Shown in pieces: positions 1-12,094 of a stretch of 64,000 bases of DNA (its first letter is position 1; each line of letters starts with the position of its first letter). The notes under the pieces were generated by a model. It searched no databases, had not been told where the DNA came from, and was given only the letters and a program-made list of their open reading frames with translations. The translations under genes and the position numbers were made by a program. Origin of the DNA: Aphrophora alni (Eukaryota > Arthropoda > Insecta > Hemiptera > Aphrophoridae); assembly GCA_963513935.1 (NCBI GenBank), contig OY740772.1:104555989-104619988 (forward strand), read 5' to 3'.

Positions 1-723
1 ACTTCTTAATATAGGCCAGTAGTCCTTAGGGGCGATTTTTTTACCGGATATTTCAGCTGTATTTTAACACGAAGAACAGGTGTTTACATGTTAGATTATA
101 AACGTTAAAAATAAAAGGTGCACAATTTGTTGTGCACGAACATTCTCACTCACCCATCCAAAACCAAAACCAAATAAAAAGGAACCAAAAATAGTTGTCA
201 CGAAAAATGTAATTTTAGTAGTTGTCAATTAAAAAAGGAAAATTAACCAACTTTGAAAATTTTTAAAATCGACGGTAAAAGACCATTTTATTTATTACCA
301 ATAATTATTGCAGAACTGTAATATTGCTTACGATGTTGCACATGGTTTTGGATCATTAACATAACATAACAACTTTATTGCTTTAAAGTACAGTGTACAT
401 AAGCAAGATGTTGACCATTTACAAAAATAACATATTATATGACATTGTTCATTTTTATCCTTAGTTTTTCTATAACTAACTTTCCGGTGCATTTATAATA
501 CTTACAAAATTATTTTTATACCATTATAACACGTAACACAATTTTAGGAATCGAAGTAACCAAATTATACGAACTACAATAATATCAGTACATTTACAAA
601 CGAGTTAGTTGTTTGAAGATATTTTACCAAATTAATTTATTACATTAAGTTTAAAATAGATTTTCTAAGTTTTAGGCTATACATAACAAAATGGTAGATA
701 TTTTTCATGGCCTGTACTGAGTT
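1..723. other. AT-rich non-coding stretch, probable LINE 3' tail plus R1 fragment
   Basis: No gene is visible. Around 110-235 the sequence resembles a segment that recurs upstream of other R1 copies (near 18085 and 39620), with a run like actttctcacactcatcca followed by A-rich text. About 300-723 is very A/T-rich and lies downstream of the minus-strand LINE relic at 724-1182, so it may be that element's 3' untranslated region. The boundary between the two was judged by eye. Confidence 0.4.
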
Positions 724-1182
724 TCAGGTTAAGATTGTCTCTATATTATATAAATATTGCACAGAATTGTAATTGTTCAGATATTTATATCTAAAAAGAT
801 TATACCCTTCACATTCCAACAAAAGGTGAGTTATAGTGTCATTTCCTGTTATACAGATTGGGCAGATTTCACTGGGGTTAAAGCTAAAGTTGTCATTCTG
901 CAATATTAATCTATTATATTTCTTGCCAGCAAGGCGTAATTGAGCGGTAATTCTTATTATGTATAAAGGACAATTCTCTTCAAAGTATGGTTCACAGGGG
1001 GTTAAGCCACTTATATGTCTATAGTAATCACTGTATCTTGAATTTAAAATGGTATCAATGTCTGAGCATATTAAATTATTCTTGAATTGTTCAACTAAAT
1101 CTTTTCTTGACTTGATTACATCCCAATGGTTTTGACTCTTCCAGATATTTTCTGCTCCAATCCTCCAATCATTAATCTTCAC
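724..1182 (-). pseudogene. 5'-truncated LINE, C-terminal cysteine-rich region
   Basis: An uninterrupted 152-codon frame with no reverse-transcriptase domain. Near residues 106-130 it carries the spacing CPICITGNDTITHLLLEC, a C-x2-C...H-x4-C arrangement typical of the C-terminal end of R1/I/Jockey-like non-LTR retrotransposon polyproteins, and it follows a segment like ITAQLRLAGKKYNRLIL. The usual protein is over 900 residues, so only the tail is here. Upstream of the frame the sequence switches at about 1178 to a motif (cttcacatttcac) that also occurs at 18381 in an R1 copy, which suggests a 5'-truncated insertion into that repeat. The starting methionine is probably just an internal codon. 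Clade assignment is uncertain. Confidence 0.6.
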
Positions 1183-2310
1183 ATTTCACTAAAATTTTAA
1201 CGAAATTGGTAGAGCCGATTTTCTAACAACCCCATGACCGATTAATTTTTTTTAATCGGCGTTTCGCAGTAATCGTGACTCAAAACGTTTGAATCAGTCT
1301 AGTTTTCACTTGAGTTTTATTCTAAGATGACGATACTAGTCTATTTTGGTTATAAAGTTTACTTGATAAAGAGAGTTGATCCTACTCTCGAAACGTCGTG
1401 TATTAATTTTTATTACACAAATTATGACACGTATCCGAATAAACTATTTCAGGAATATGAACAGTTAAGTTGAAATTTTTATGTTTAAAAAATACCTTTT
1501 GACTCACGAGTTTTTTTATGTTTAAAAGCTTACTTATGAACATCTAAGCTATAAATAGAAACTTTAGGATTTGAACGTTGTAACGGTTTTGTTTGATGGC
1601 ATTTTAAAGGAGAACGGAAGCGCCTTTTTAACAGTTACGATGTACGTAGGTTGAAGAGTAAAGCATTTTATTTTCTGAAGTAGTTTGGTTGTGACTTATT
1701 TGTTTTCTTGGAAACAGTTTCACTAAAATATAGAAATGTTCTTTGAAAATTTAGTAGTTAATTTTAACTCGCCTCAAGCTTGTGTCTCGAGTTATTTCAA
1801 AATAATTATCACACGATCACTACACTAATGTTTAATATTTCATGAATCTGCCGAATAGCAAATAATAAAAGATATAATCGTATCATTATTTAGACCTCAT
1901 GTTAATGGCAATGCTTGAAATTCTTTTATAAATTAAAATGTGAATAGCACAAAGAATGCAACGTATTTTGTAAACATTTGTTAGTTGATTGTAATGTAAA
2001 TGAAATTACCGGAAGGATTGTAGAGTGTACAGGTTCGGCATCGATTTCCCCCCCCCCCCCAACTCTACCTGGCTGAGTCATTTGTACTGTCCATGACTCA
2101 CGCACACACCCACTGCTGTTGCAACACGTGCCGGAAAAAAACCATACCAAAACAGAAACTCTTGTTATTGTTTATTCACAAATTTCTTGTTTTAACACTT
2201 CTTAGCATTGTAATACGATATCCGTAAACTTCTAAATATCAACAAAAATGAAAACGCGATAGATTAAGCATGTGATTAGATTTTCTTGTTGTTACCCAGT
2301 ACACTAAGTA
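1183..2310. other. AT-rich non-coding stretch
   Basis: No coding signal. The first 40 bases match the R1-like text at 18381-18420. A C13 homopolymer near 2048-2060 sits in a somewhat GC-richer patch (2030-2150). The 74-codon minus-strand frame across that patch has no recognisable domain and is treated as chance. Confidence 0.5.
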
Positions 2311-2337
2311 TAGGTTAGGTTAGGTTAGGTTAGGTTA
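2311..2337 (+). repeat. Interstitial (TTAGG)n telomere-like tract
   Basis: Five tandem copies of TAGGT (equivalent to TTAGG) followed by a partial copy. TTAGG is the canonical telomere repeat of most insects. At about 27 bp it is far too short to be a chromosome end and lies inside transposon-derived sequence, so it is an interstitial tract, from chance or break repair. Confidence 0.85.
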
Positions 2338-2344
2338 TCTGCGT

Positions 2345-2482
2345 TTTTTGACTGATCTTGACGTTTCATGACCTTAGGAAAAGTATAATCTCGACACACC
2401 GTCCGTTCGTTGCCCGTAAGCCCGATAACTGCAACAAAATTTAAGATAGGAAATTAAAATTGAGTATATGGGACTTATAGTG
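2345..2482 (+). repeat. R1 family, internal module D
   Basis: Matches text recurring at 15290-15470, 19640-19810, 34850-34990 and 63690-63870. Shared pieces, in order, are tttttgactgatcttgac, a ccgtccgt/cgtcatcg segment, gtaagcacga-like text, attaagataggaa and a final gggacttatagtgt. Similarity was judged by eye at roughly 70-80%. The module is cut at about 2483 by a retrotransposon relic, after which R1 text resumes near 3100. Confidence 0.65.
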
Positions 2483-2489
2483 TTAGTAT

Positions 2490-3095
2490 CCAAGAGTACT
2501 CAGCCTCCTGTGACTGCGACCAAATTACTCAAAGGTGCAATATATACATCATGTTGGACAGTCAGGGAGCTCTTAAGGCTCTAAGTTCATACACTTTTGA
2601 GTCAAGACTGGTCTGAGAATGTTATCAATCAATTGGCAAAAAAGTCTCCTTGTTATTGGTGTCGGGACAAGAAGGAATACCAGGCAATGAAGAAGCGGAT
2701 CGCCTTGCCAAGGACGCTGTAGAAGCAGACTTTCTCAGACCTGAGCCATTCTTTGGAATGCCTAGGACGTAACATCACAACATCATGGAAGCCTGGAAAC
2801 AAGTTCAGAAGAACAAATATTGGACCGAATACCTTGGTCTAAGGCAACCAAATAAATGCTTAGCCTTCTCTAGAACAAAGGCTAAATAATTACTTATTAC
2901 TTAACAGAAGGGAGGTTAGGCTGATAATTGGCCTACTTTCCGGACACTGTCCAGTGAATTATCATGGATAGGTTGCAGTGGATACATGCAGCTTCTGTCT
3001 AATATATAGAGAAACGGCTGAAGTATATACTGGTTGTGTGAGTGCAAATCTCTAGGCTATAAAAGGCTACTCTACCTCGATATAGTCTAACCTTA
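2490..3095 (+). pseudogene. Non-LTR retrotransposon RNase H / C-terminal relic
   Basis: Conceptual translation from 2557 reads DSQGALKALSSYTFES, one in-frame stop (2614), then SGQEGIPGNEEADRLAKDA and RPEPFFGMP. These match the RNase H motifs of LINE polyproteins: the SDSQAAL catalytic Asp block and the GHxGIxGNExADxLAK block. Here the His of GHxGI is replaced by Gln. Further on, broken frames keep a LIGxLxGHCPVNYH-like segment and the C-x2-C zinc-knuckle region. Several stops and frameshifts make it dead. It interrupts R1 module D (2482) and module B (3098), so it is a nested, younger insertion. Confidence 0.75.
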
Positions 3096-3097
3096 TT

Positions 3098-3366
3098 GCA
3101 ATTCAGAAAAATCGAATTGAAAATGTCAAAATGGGGGCCATTTTAAAGTTTTATGTATGTTATTTAACTTGTAACACACTATATTAGAAAAAAACTTTGA
3201 AGGATTTAATTCTGCATGTAATGGTACCAAATAGACTTCTTTACGATGACAAATATCGAAGTTATTGTCAACAATGTAATTTCTTGAAAATGTGATATTC
3301 GTCTAATTGGGTGATCCGGCAGGGCCAAGTCACCGACACGAGCGTAGCGAAACAAGTGTACATCTT
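3098..3366 (+). repeat. R1 family, module B1/B2
   Basis: Contains gaattgaaaatgtcaaaatg, a segment around aattctgcatgtaatggtac, and the motif caccgacacgagcgtagcga that recurs in most R1 copies. Bases 3137-3366 are duplicated almost exactly at 5509-5739, with a one-base length difference in an A run, on the other side of the 237-bp array. The array begins immediately after catctt at 3366. Confidence 0.8.
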
Positions 3367-5508
3367 ATTAACTAAGCTATTAACATACTCAACTTTAACG
3401 TAAAAGTAGAAGCAAGAATGCAATGTTTTATTAAATCTTGCATGCACAGGTTTTAACCTTCAACTTTTAATACAAAGTTATAGAATGCTAGAAAATAGGG
3501 CGGAGGTAGGAATAAGATCAATACTTGAACGCATAATGCCAAAGCCATAACTTAAAGACGACAGGTAAAACTGAATAATTCACCCATTCATGCAACTCTA
3601 AACTCAAGGTAAGCCATTAACACACTGAACTTTAACGTAAAAGTAGAGGCAAGAATGCAATGTTTTATTAAATCTTGCATGCACAGGTTTAAACCTTCAA
3701 CTTCTAATACAAAGTTATAGAATGCTAGAAAATAGGGCGGAGGTAGGAATAAGATCAATACTTGAACGCATAATGCCAAAGCCATAACTTAAAGACGACA
3801 GGTAAAACTGAATAATTCACCCATTCATGACACTCTAAACTCAAGGTAAGCCATTAACACACTGAACTTTAACGTAAAAGTAGAGGCAAGAATGCAATGT
3901 TTTATTAAATCTTGCATGCCCAGGTTTTAACCTTCAACTTTTAATACAAAGTTATAGAATGCTAGAAGCTAGGGCCGAGGTAGGAATAAGATCAATACTC
4001 GAACGCATAATGCCAAAGCCATAACTTAAAGGCGACAAGTAAAACTGAATAATTCACCCATTCATGACACTCTAAACTCAAGGTAAGCCATTAACACACT
4101 GAACTTTAACGTAAAAGTAGAGGCAAGAATGCAATGTTTTATTAAATCTTGCATGCACAGGTTTAAACCTTCAACTTCTAATACAAAGTTATAGAATGCT
4201 AGAAAATAGGGCGGAGGTAGGAATAAGATCAATACTTGAACGCATAATGCCAAAGCCATAACTTAAAGACGACAGGTAAAACTGAATAATTCACCCATTC
4301 ATGACACTCTAAACTCAAGGTAAGCCATTAACACACTGAACTTTAACGTAAAAGTAGAGGCAAGAATGCAATGTTTTATTAAATCTTGCATGCACAGGTT
4401 TAAACCTTCAACTTCTAATACAAAGTTATAGAATGCTAGAAAATAGGGCGGAGGTAGGAATAAGATCAATACTTGAACGCATAATGCCAAAGCCATAACT
4501 TAAAGACGACAGGTAAAACTGAATAATTCACCCATTCATGACACTCTAAACTCAAGGTAAGCCATTAACACACTGAACTTTAACGTAAAAGTAGAGGCAA
4601 GAATGCAATGTTTTATTAAATCTTGCATGCACAGGTTTAAACCTTCAACTTCTAATACAAAGTTATAGAATGCTAGAAAATAGGGCGGAGGTAGGAATAA
4701 GATCAATACTTGAACGCATAATGCCAAAGCCATAACTTAAAGACGACAGGTAAAACTGAATAATTCACCCATTCATGACACTCTAAACTCAAGGTAAGCC
4801 ATTAACACACTGAACTTTAACGTAAAAGTAGAGGCAAGAATGCAATGTTTTATTAAATCTTGCATGCACAGGTTTAAACCTTCAACTTCTAATACAAAGT
4901 TATAGAATGCTAGAAAATAGGGCGGAGGTAGGAATAAGATCAATACTCGAACGCATAACGCCAAAGCCATAACTTAAAGGCGACAGGTAAAACTGAATAA
5001 TTCGTCTATTCATGCAACTCTAAACTCAAGGCAAGCCATTAACATACTGAACTTTAACGTAGAAGTAGAGGCAAGAATGCAATGTTTTATTAAATCTTGC
5101 ATGCACAGGTTTAAACCTTCAACTTCTAATACAAAGTTATAGAATGCTAGAAAATAGGGCGGAGGTAGGAATAAGATCAATACTTGAACGCATAATGCCA
5201 AAGCCATAACTTAAAGACGACAGGTAAAACTGAATAATTCACCCATTCATGACACTCTAAACTCAAGGTAAGCCATTAACACACTGAACTTTAACGTAAA
5301 AGTAGAGGCAAGAATGCAATGTTTTATTAAATCTTGCATGCCCAGGTTTTAACCTTCAACTTTTAATACAAAGTTATAGAATGCTAGAAGCTAGGGCCGA
5401 GGTAGGAATAAGATCAATACTTGAACGCATAACGCCAAAGCCATAACTTAAAGGCGACAAGTAAAACTGAATAATTCGTCTATTCGTGCAAATCTAAACT
5501 CAAGGCAA
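3367..5508 (+). repeat. 237-bp satellite array 1 (about 9 units)
   Basis: Head-to-tail repetition with a 237-bp period, anchored for example by recurring cattcatgcaact/cattcatgacact text at 3588, 4062, 4299, 4536, 4773 and 5010. Units differ by a few per cent; three consecutive central units (ORF anchors 4062, 4299 and 4536) look nearly identical, suggesting recent homogenisation. Each unit holds two palindromes, tgcatgca and ggtttaaacc. Most units contain a 65-codon minus-strand frame (MALALCVQVLILFLPPPYF...), whose changes between copies include many replacements, so it is probably passive. The array is flanked by a 230-bp direct duplication of R1 sequence. Confidence 0.95.
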
Positions 5509-5995
5509 GCCATTTTAAAGTTTTATGTATGTTATTTAACTTGTAACACACTATATTAGAAAAAAAACTTTGAAGGATTTAATTCTGCATGTAATGGTAC
5601 CAAATAGACTTCTTTACGATGACAAATATCGAAGTTATTGTCAACAATGTAATTTCTTGAAAATGTGATATTCGTCTAATTGGGTGATCCGGCAGGGCCA
5701 AGTCACCGACACGAGCGTAGCGAAACAAGTGTACATCTTCGAGGTCCACTAGGGCCGAAATATTGACACGAGCGAAACCAATGAACACTTTTTAATATAT
5801 ACACAATTACAAGGTTCGGAAAACCTGTGTAACAACTGTTTTAAACAAACTTACCCTACTGGATAAAACTCTTTGATCTATCCACACAATTTTACATTTA
5901 CTTCAAGACCCATTAAAACAACTTTTGGAAAATTACATAGAGGTTTTGCTTGTATTGCATTGTATAATTGGGCTGGGTAAGTACCATCAGCTTGT
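5509..5995 (+). repeat. R1 family, modules B1-B3 to right end
   Basis: Begins with the second copy of the 230-bp duplication (5509-5739). It continues through acacaattacaaggttcgga and ttaccctactggataaaact to the characteristic R1 right end gggctgggtaagtaccatca near 5970-5990. The same right end occurs at 36449 and 40218. It faces an inverted R1 copy starting at about 6437, so the two form an imperfect inverted repeat with a 440-bp AT-rich loop (5996-6436) in which nothing else was recognised. Confidence 0.75.
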
Positions 5996-6436
5996 TATAA
6001 ACAAGCAATCGTTTTATAAAATCTCTCTAAAGTTGTTAAAACGATAAAATATTCAGCACTAGAAACAAAACAAAACTTTTATTTAAAAAAAAAAAATGAC
6101 GAAGAATAAAACCGCTTTAAACCCATTATATAAATTGAATGGTTACATCTTTATTTTTGAAAATCTCTCTTTGATGGTTGCATAAAAATTATATTTTTAC
6201 ACATTTCTAATCACATTGGCGGCTTCTAATGATTTTAACACAAATACATTCTTTTCAATAATTTTTTTTAGAGTTTATATAATTTAGGATTGAGGATTTG
6301 ATAATTTCATCAAATTTTGAAAACCACATGATTCCAAATTTTTAAAAAAATGTGATTTTTAAAAACGCAATCTTGTAAAAAAATATATACGTAATTTCAA
6401 ATTTTTTGGGCTCGCAAAACTGAGCGTGCGTCCAAA

Positions 6437-6925
6437 ATAGCTGATGGGGCCATCTTGTTACTTACCCAACTGCATCATATAATCTAATACAATCGAACCT
6501 CTAAATGCAATTTCTAAAACTTGGTCTCTTGGATCTTGTAGGGAATTAAATTGTATTGGTAGATCAAAGGATCTTACCCAGTAGGGTGAGTTTATTTAAA
6601 ACAGTTGTTACACAGGTTTTCTGAACCTCGTAATTGAATATATAACTACTTTCTTGACATCTGTCGAATCACGAAGATATGCATATATTAATTACGTCTT
6701 TACTCAATTCACACGTGTCTTACCTGTTACATCTTGACGATAACTTTATTACTTAAATAACACACGAAATGTGAACAAAATCTGTTTAAAAAGGCCGAAA
6801 TTTTATATTTTCAATTCGATTTTATTAAATTTCAATAGAGTTGTACGTAACACAAACGACAACAACAAAGATGTCTGACGGAAATCACTTTTCGGTTTCG
6901 TGAGGCAATGAAACCTGGATTTTTT
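6437..6925 (-). repeat. R1 family copy, inverted orientation
   Basis: Reverse complement of R1. It starts with the right end (cttgttacttacccaactgc), passes acaggttttctgaacctcgt and a weak match to gaattgaaaatgt text, then reaches module D at 6840-6925 (ttttcggtttcgtgaggcaa and the ccgtcagacat region). It is interrupted beyond 6925, after which about 160 bp of AT-rich text leads into the second satellite array. Confidence 0.65.
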
Positions 6926-7085
6926 CGATTACCGACTTATCCTATAGTATAGTGAGTAATAATATACTTTAAGTATTTAAGTAAAGTATAGTTTGTATAG
7001 TGAGTAAGTTCTAGTTTAATTCGACCAATAGGTGTTGAATCCAATTCTTGTTTTGTGTTGTTATTCGTTACTTTTAACCACGTGG

Positions 7086-10000
7086 TTCCTTCAACTTGTA
7101 ATACAAAGTTATAGAATGCTAGAAGCAAGGGCGGAGGTAGAACACGAACAATACTTGAAATAGTAATGCCAAAGCCAAAACTTACCGGTGACAAGTAAAA
7201 CTGAATAATTCACCCATTCATGCAAACCTAAACTCAAGGCAAGCCATTAACATACTGAACTTTAACGTAGAAGTAGAGGCAAGAATGCAATGTTTTATTA
7301 AATCTTGCATGCACAGGTTTTAACCTTCAACTTTTAATACCAAGTTATAGAATGCTAGAAGCTAGGGCGGAGGTAGGAATAAGATCAATACTTGAACGCA
7401 TAACGCCAAAGCCATAACTTAAAGGCGACAGGTAAAACAGAATAATTCGTCTATTCATGCAACTCTAAACTCAAGGCAAGCCATTAACAGACTCAACTTT
7501 AAGGTAAAAGTAGAGGCAAGAATGTAATGTTTTATTAAATCTTGCATGCACAGGTTTAAACCTTCAACTTCTAATACAAAGTTATAGAATGCTAGAAAAT
7601 AGGGCGGAGGTAGGAATAAGATCAATACTTGAACGCATAACGCCAAAGCCATAACTTAAAGGCGACAGGTAAAACAGAATAATTCGTCTATTCATGCAAC
7701 TCTAAACTCAAGGCAAGCCATTAACAGACTCAACTTTAAGGTAAAAGTAGAGGCAAGAATGTAATGTTTTATTAAATCTTGCATGCACAGGTTTAAACCT
7801 TCAACTTCTAATACAAAGTTATAGAATGCTAGAAAATAGGGCGGAGGTAGGAATAAGATCAATACTTGAACGCATAACGCCAAAGCCATAACTTAAAGGC
7901 GACAGGTAAAACAGAATAATTCGTCTATTCATGCAACTCTAAACTCAAGGCAAGCCATTAACAGACTCAACTTTAAGGTAAAAGTAGAGGCAAGAATGTA
8001 ATGTTTTATTAAATCTTGCATGCACAGGTTTAAACCTTCAACTTCTAATACAAAGTTATAGAATGCTAGAAAATAGGGCGGAGGTAGGAATAAGATCAAT
8101 ACTTGAACGCATAACGCCAAAGCCATAACTTAAAGGCGACAGGTAAAACTGAATAATTCGTCTATTCATGCAACTCTAAACCCAAGGCAAGCCATTAACA
8201 CACTGAACTTTAACGTAAAAGTAGAAGCAAGAATGTAATGTTTTATTAAATCTTGCATGCACAGGTTTAAACCTTCAACTTTTAATACAAAGTTATAGAA
8301 TGCTAGAAAATAGGGCGGAGGTAGGAATAAGATCAATACTTGAACGCATAACGCCAAAGCCATAACTTAAAGGCGACAGGTAAAACAGAATAATTCGTCT
8401 ATTCATGCAACTCTAAACTCAAGGCAAGCCATTAACAGACTCAACTTTAAGGTAAAAGTAGAGGCAAGAATGTAATGTTTTATTAAATCTTGCATGCACA
8501 GGTTTAAACCTTCAACTTCTAATACAAAGTTATAGAATGCTAGAAAATAGGGCGGAGGTAGGAATAAGATCAATACTTGAATGCATAACGCCAAAGCCAT
8601 AACTTAAAGGCGACAGGTAAAACAGAATAATTCGTCTATTCATGCAACTCTAAACTCAAGGCAAGCCATTAACAGACTCAACTTTAAGGTAAAAGTAGAG
8701 GCAAGAATGTAATGTTTTATTAAATCTTGCATGCACAGGTTTAAACCTTCAACTTCTAATACAAAGTTATAGAATGCTAGAAAATAGGGCGGAGGTAGGA
8801 ATAAGATCAATACTTGAACGCATAACGCCAAAGCCATAACTTAAAGGCGACAGGTAAAACTGAATAATTCGTCTATTCATGCAACTCTAAACCCAAGGCA
8901 AGCCATTAACACACTGAACTTTAACGTAAAAGTAGAAGCAAGAATGTAATGTTTTATTAAATCTTGCATGCACAGGTTTAAACCTTCAACTTTTAATACA
9001 AAGTTATAGAATGCTAGAAGCTAGGGCGGAGGTAGGAATAAGATCAATACTTGAACGCATAACGCCAAAGCCATAACTTAAAGGCGACAGGTAAAACTGA
9101 ATAATTCGTCTATTCATGCAACTCTAAACCCAAGGCAAGCCATTAACACACTGAACTTTAACGTAAAAGTAGAAGCAAGAATGTAATGTTTTATTAAATC
9201 TTGCATGCACAGGTTTAAACCTTCAACTTCTAATACAAAGTTATAGAATGCTAGAAGCTAGGGCGGAGGGAGAAACAGAACAATACTTGAACGAATAACG
9301 CCAAAGCCATAACTTAAAGGCGACAGGTAAACCACAATAATTCACCCATTCATGCAAACCTAAACTCAAGCCAAGCCATTAACACACTGAACTTTAACAT
9401 GAAAGTAGAGGCAAGAATGCAATGTTTTATTAAATCTTGCATGCACAGGTTTAAACCTTCAACTTCTAATACAAAGTTATAGAATGCTAGAAGCTAGGGC
9501 GGAGGGAGAAACAGAACAATACTTGAACGAATAACGCCAAAGCCATAACTTAAAGGCGACAGGTAAACCACAATAATTCACCCATTCATGCAAACCTAAA
9601 CTCAAGCCAAGCCATTAACACACTGAACTTTAACATGAAAGTAGAGGCAAGAATGCAATGTTTTATTAAATCTTGCATGCACAGGTTTAAACCTTCAACT
9701 TCTAATACAAAGTTATAGAATGCTAGAAAATAGGGCGGAGGTAGGAATAAGATCAATACTTGAACGCATAACGCCAAAGCCATAACTTAAAGGCGACAGG
9801 TAAAACTGAATAATTCGTCTATTCATGCAACTCTAAACCCAAGGCAAGCCATTAACACACTGAACTTTAACGTAAAAGTAGAAGCAAGAATGTAATGTTT
9901 TATTAAATCTTGCATGCACAGGTTTAAACCTTCAACTTTTAATACAAAGTTATAGAATGCTAGAAAATAGGGCGGAGGTAGGAATAAGATCAATACTTGA

Positions 10001-12094
10001 ACGCATAACGCCAAAGCCATAACTTAAAGGCGACAGGTAAAACTGAATAATTCGTCTATTCATGCAACTCTAAACCCAAGGCAAGCCATTAACACACTGA
10101 ACTTTAACGTAAAAGTAGAAGCAAGAATGTAATGTTTTATTAAATCTTGCATGCACAGGTTTAAACCTTCAACTTCTAATACAAAGTTATAGAATGCTAG
10201 AAAATAGGGCGGAGGTAGGAATAAGATCAATACTTGAACGCATAACGCCAAAGCCATAACTTAAAGGCGACAGGTAAAACTGAATAATTCGTCTATTCAT
10301 GCAACTCTAAACTCAAGGCAAGCCATTAACACACTGAACTTTAACGTAAAAGTAGAAGCAAGAATGTAATGTTTTATTAAATCTTGCATGCACAGGTTTA
10401 AACCTTCAACTTCTAATACAAAGTTATAGAATGCTAGAAAATAGGGCGGAGGTAGGAATAAGATCAATACTTGAACGCATAACGCCAAAGCCATAACTTA
10501 AAGGCGACAGGTAAAACTGAATAATTCGTCTATTCATGCAACTCTAAACCCAAGGCAAGCCATTAACACACTGAACTTTAACGTAAAAGTAGAAGCAAGA
10601 ATGTAATGTTTTATTAAATCTTGCATGCACAGGTTTAAACCTTCAACTTTTAATAGAAAGTTATAGAATGCTAGAAAATAGGGCGGAGGTAGGAATAAGA
10701 TCAATACTTGAACGCATAACGCCAAAGCCATAACTTAAAGGCGACAGGTAAAACTGAATAATTCGTCTATTCATGCAACTCTAAACCCAAGGCAAGCCAT
10801 TAACACACTGAACTTTAACGTAAAAGTAGAAGCAAGAATGTAATGTTTTATTAAATCTTGCATGCACAGGTTTAAACCTTCAACTTTTAATACAAAGTTA
10901 TAGAATGCTAGAAAATAGGGCGGAGGTAGGAATAAGATCAATACTTGAACGCATAACGCCAAAGCCATAACTTAAAGGCGACAGGTAAAACTGAATAATT
11001 CGTCTATTCATGCAACTCTAAACCCAAGGCAAGCCATTAACAGACTCAACTTTAAGGTAAAAGTAGAAGCAAGAATGTAATGTTTTATTAAATCTTGCAT
11101 GCACAGGTTTAAACCTTCAACTTCTAATACAAAGTTATAGAATGCTAGAAAATAGGGCGGAGGTAGGAATAAGATCAATACTTGAACGCATAACGCCAAA
11201 GCCATAACTTAAAGGCGACAGGTAAAACTGAATAATTCGTCTATTCATGCAACTCTAAACCCAAGGCAAGCCATTAACAGACTCAACTTTAAGGTAAAAG
11301 TAGAAGCAAGAATGTAATGTTTTATTAAATCTTGCATGCACAGGTTTAAACCTTCAACTTCTAATACAAAGTTATAGAATGCTAGAAAATAGGGCGGAGG
11401 TAGGAATAAGATCAATACTTGAACGCATAACGCCAAAGCCATAACTTAAAGGCGACAGGTAAAACTGAATAATTCGTCTATTCATGCAACTCTAAACCCA
11501 AGGCAAGCCATTAACACACTGAACTTTAACGTAAAAGTAGAAGCAAGAATGTAATGTTTTATTAAATCTTGCATGCACAGGTTTAAACCTTCAACTTCTA
11601 ATACAAAGTTATAGAATGCTAGAAAATAGGGCGGAGGTAGGAATAAGATCAATACTTGAACGCATAACGCCAAAGCCATAACTTAAAGGCGACAGGTAAA
11701 ACTGAATAATTCGTCTATTCATGCAACTCTAAACCCAAGGCAAGCCATTAACACACTGAACTTTAACGTAAAAGTAGAAGCAAGAATGCAATGTTTTATT
11801 AAATCTTGCATGCACAGGTTTAAACCTTCAACTTTTAATACAAAGTTATAGAATGCTAGAAGCTAGGGCGGAGGGAGAAACAGAACAATACTTGAACGAA
11901 TAACGCCAAAGCCATAACTTAAAGGCGACAGGTAAACCACAATAATTCACCCATTCATGCAAACCTAAACTCAAGCCAAGCCATTAACACACTGAACTTT
12001 AACATGAAAGTAGAGGCAAGAATGCAATGTTTTATTAAATCTTGCATGCACAGGTTTAAATCTTCAACTTGTAATACAAAGTTATAGAATGCTA
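7086..12094 (+). repeat. 237-bp satellite array 2 (about 21 units)
   Basis: Same repeat unit and orientation as array 1, running from ccttcaacttgtaatacaaa (about 7088) to the same phase and same variant, cttcaacttgtaatac, at 12063. The two edge half-units share the cttgtaat variant while internal units read cttctaat or cttttaat. This is consistent with amplification from within a single ancestral copy. Three units (around 9265, 9502 and 11871) carry a distinct variant, ggagggagaaacagaacaat, which is 1 bp shorter and accounts for the 946-bp rather than 948-bp spacing there. The minus-strand 65-codon frame is again present in most units and is treated as non-genic. Confidence 0.95.

Noticed and set aside
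3588..11679. Over 20 copies of a 65-residue protein as a multigene family
   Set aside because: They are the same frame of a 237-bp satellite (237 is divisible by 3, so the frame stays in register). Copies differ by many replacements, and several units have lost the frame.
3367..12094. Hammerhead ribozyme in the 237-bp satellite
   Set aside because: Some insect satellites encode hammerheads, but the CTGANGA core was not found on either strand of the unit. The 151-bp unit was checked with the same result.
3367..12094. CRISPR array
   Set aside because: The repeats are directly adjacent 237-bp units without unique spacers, and the genome is eukaryotic in character.
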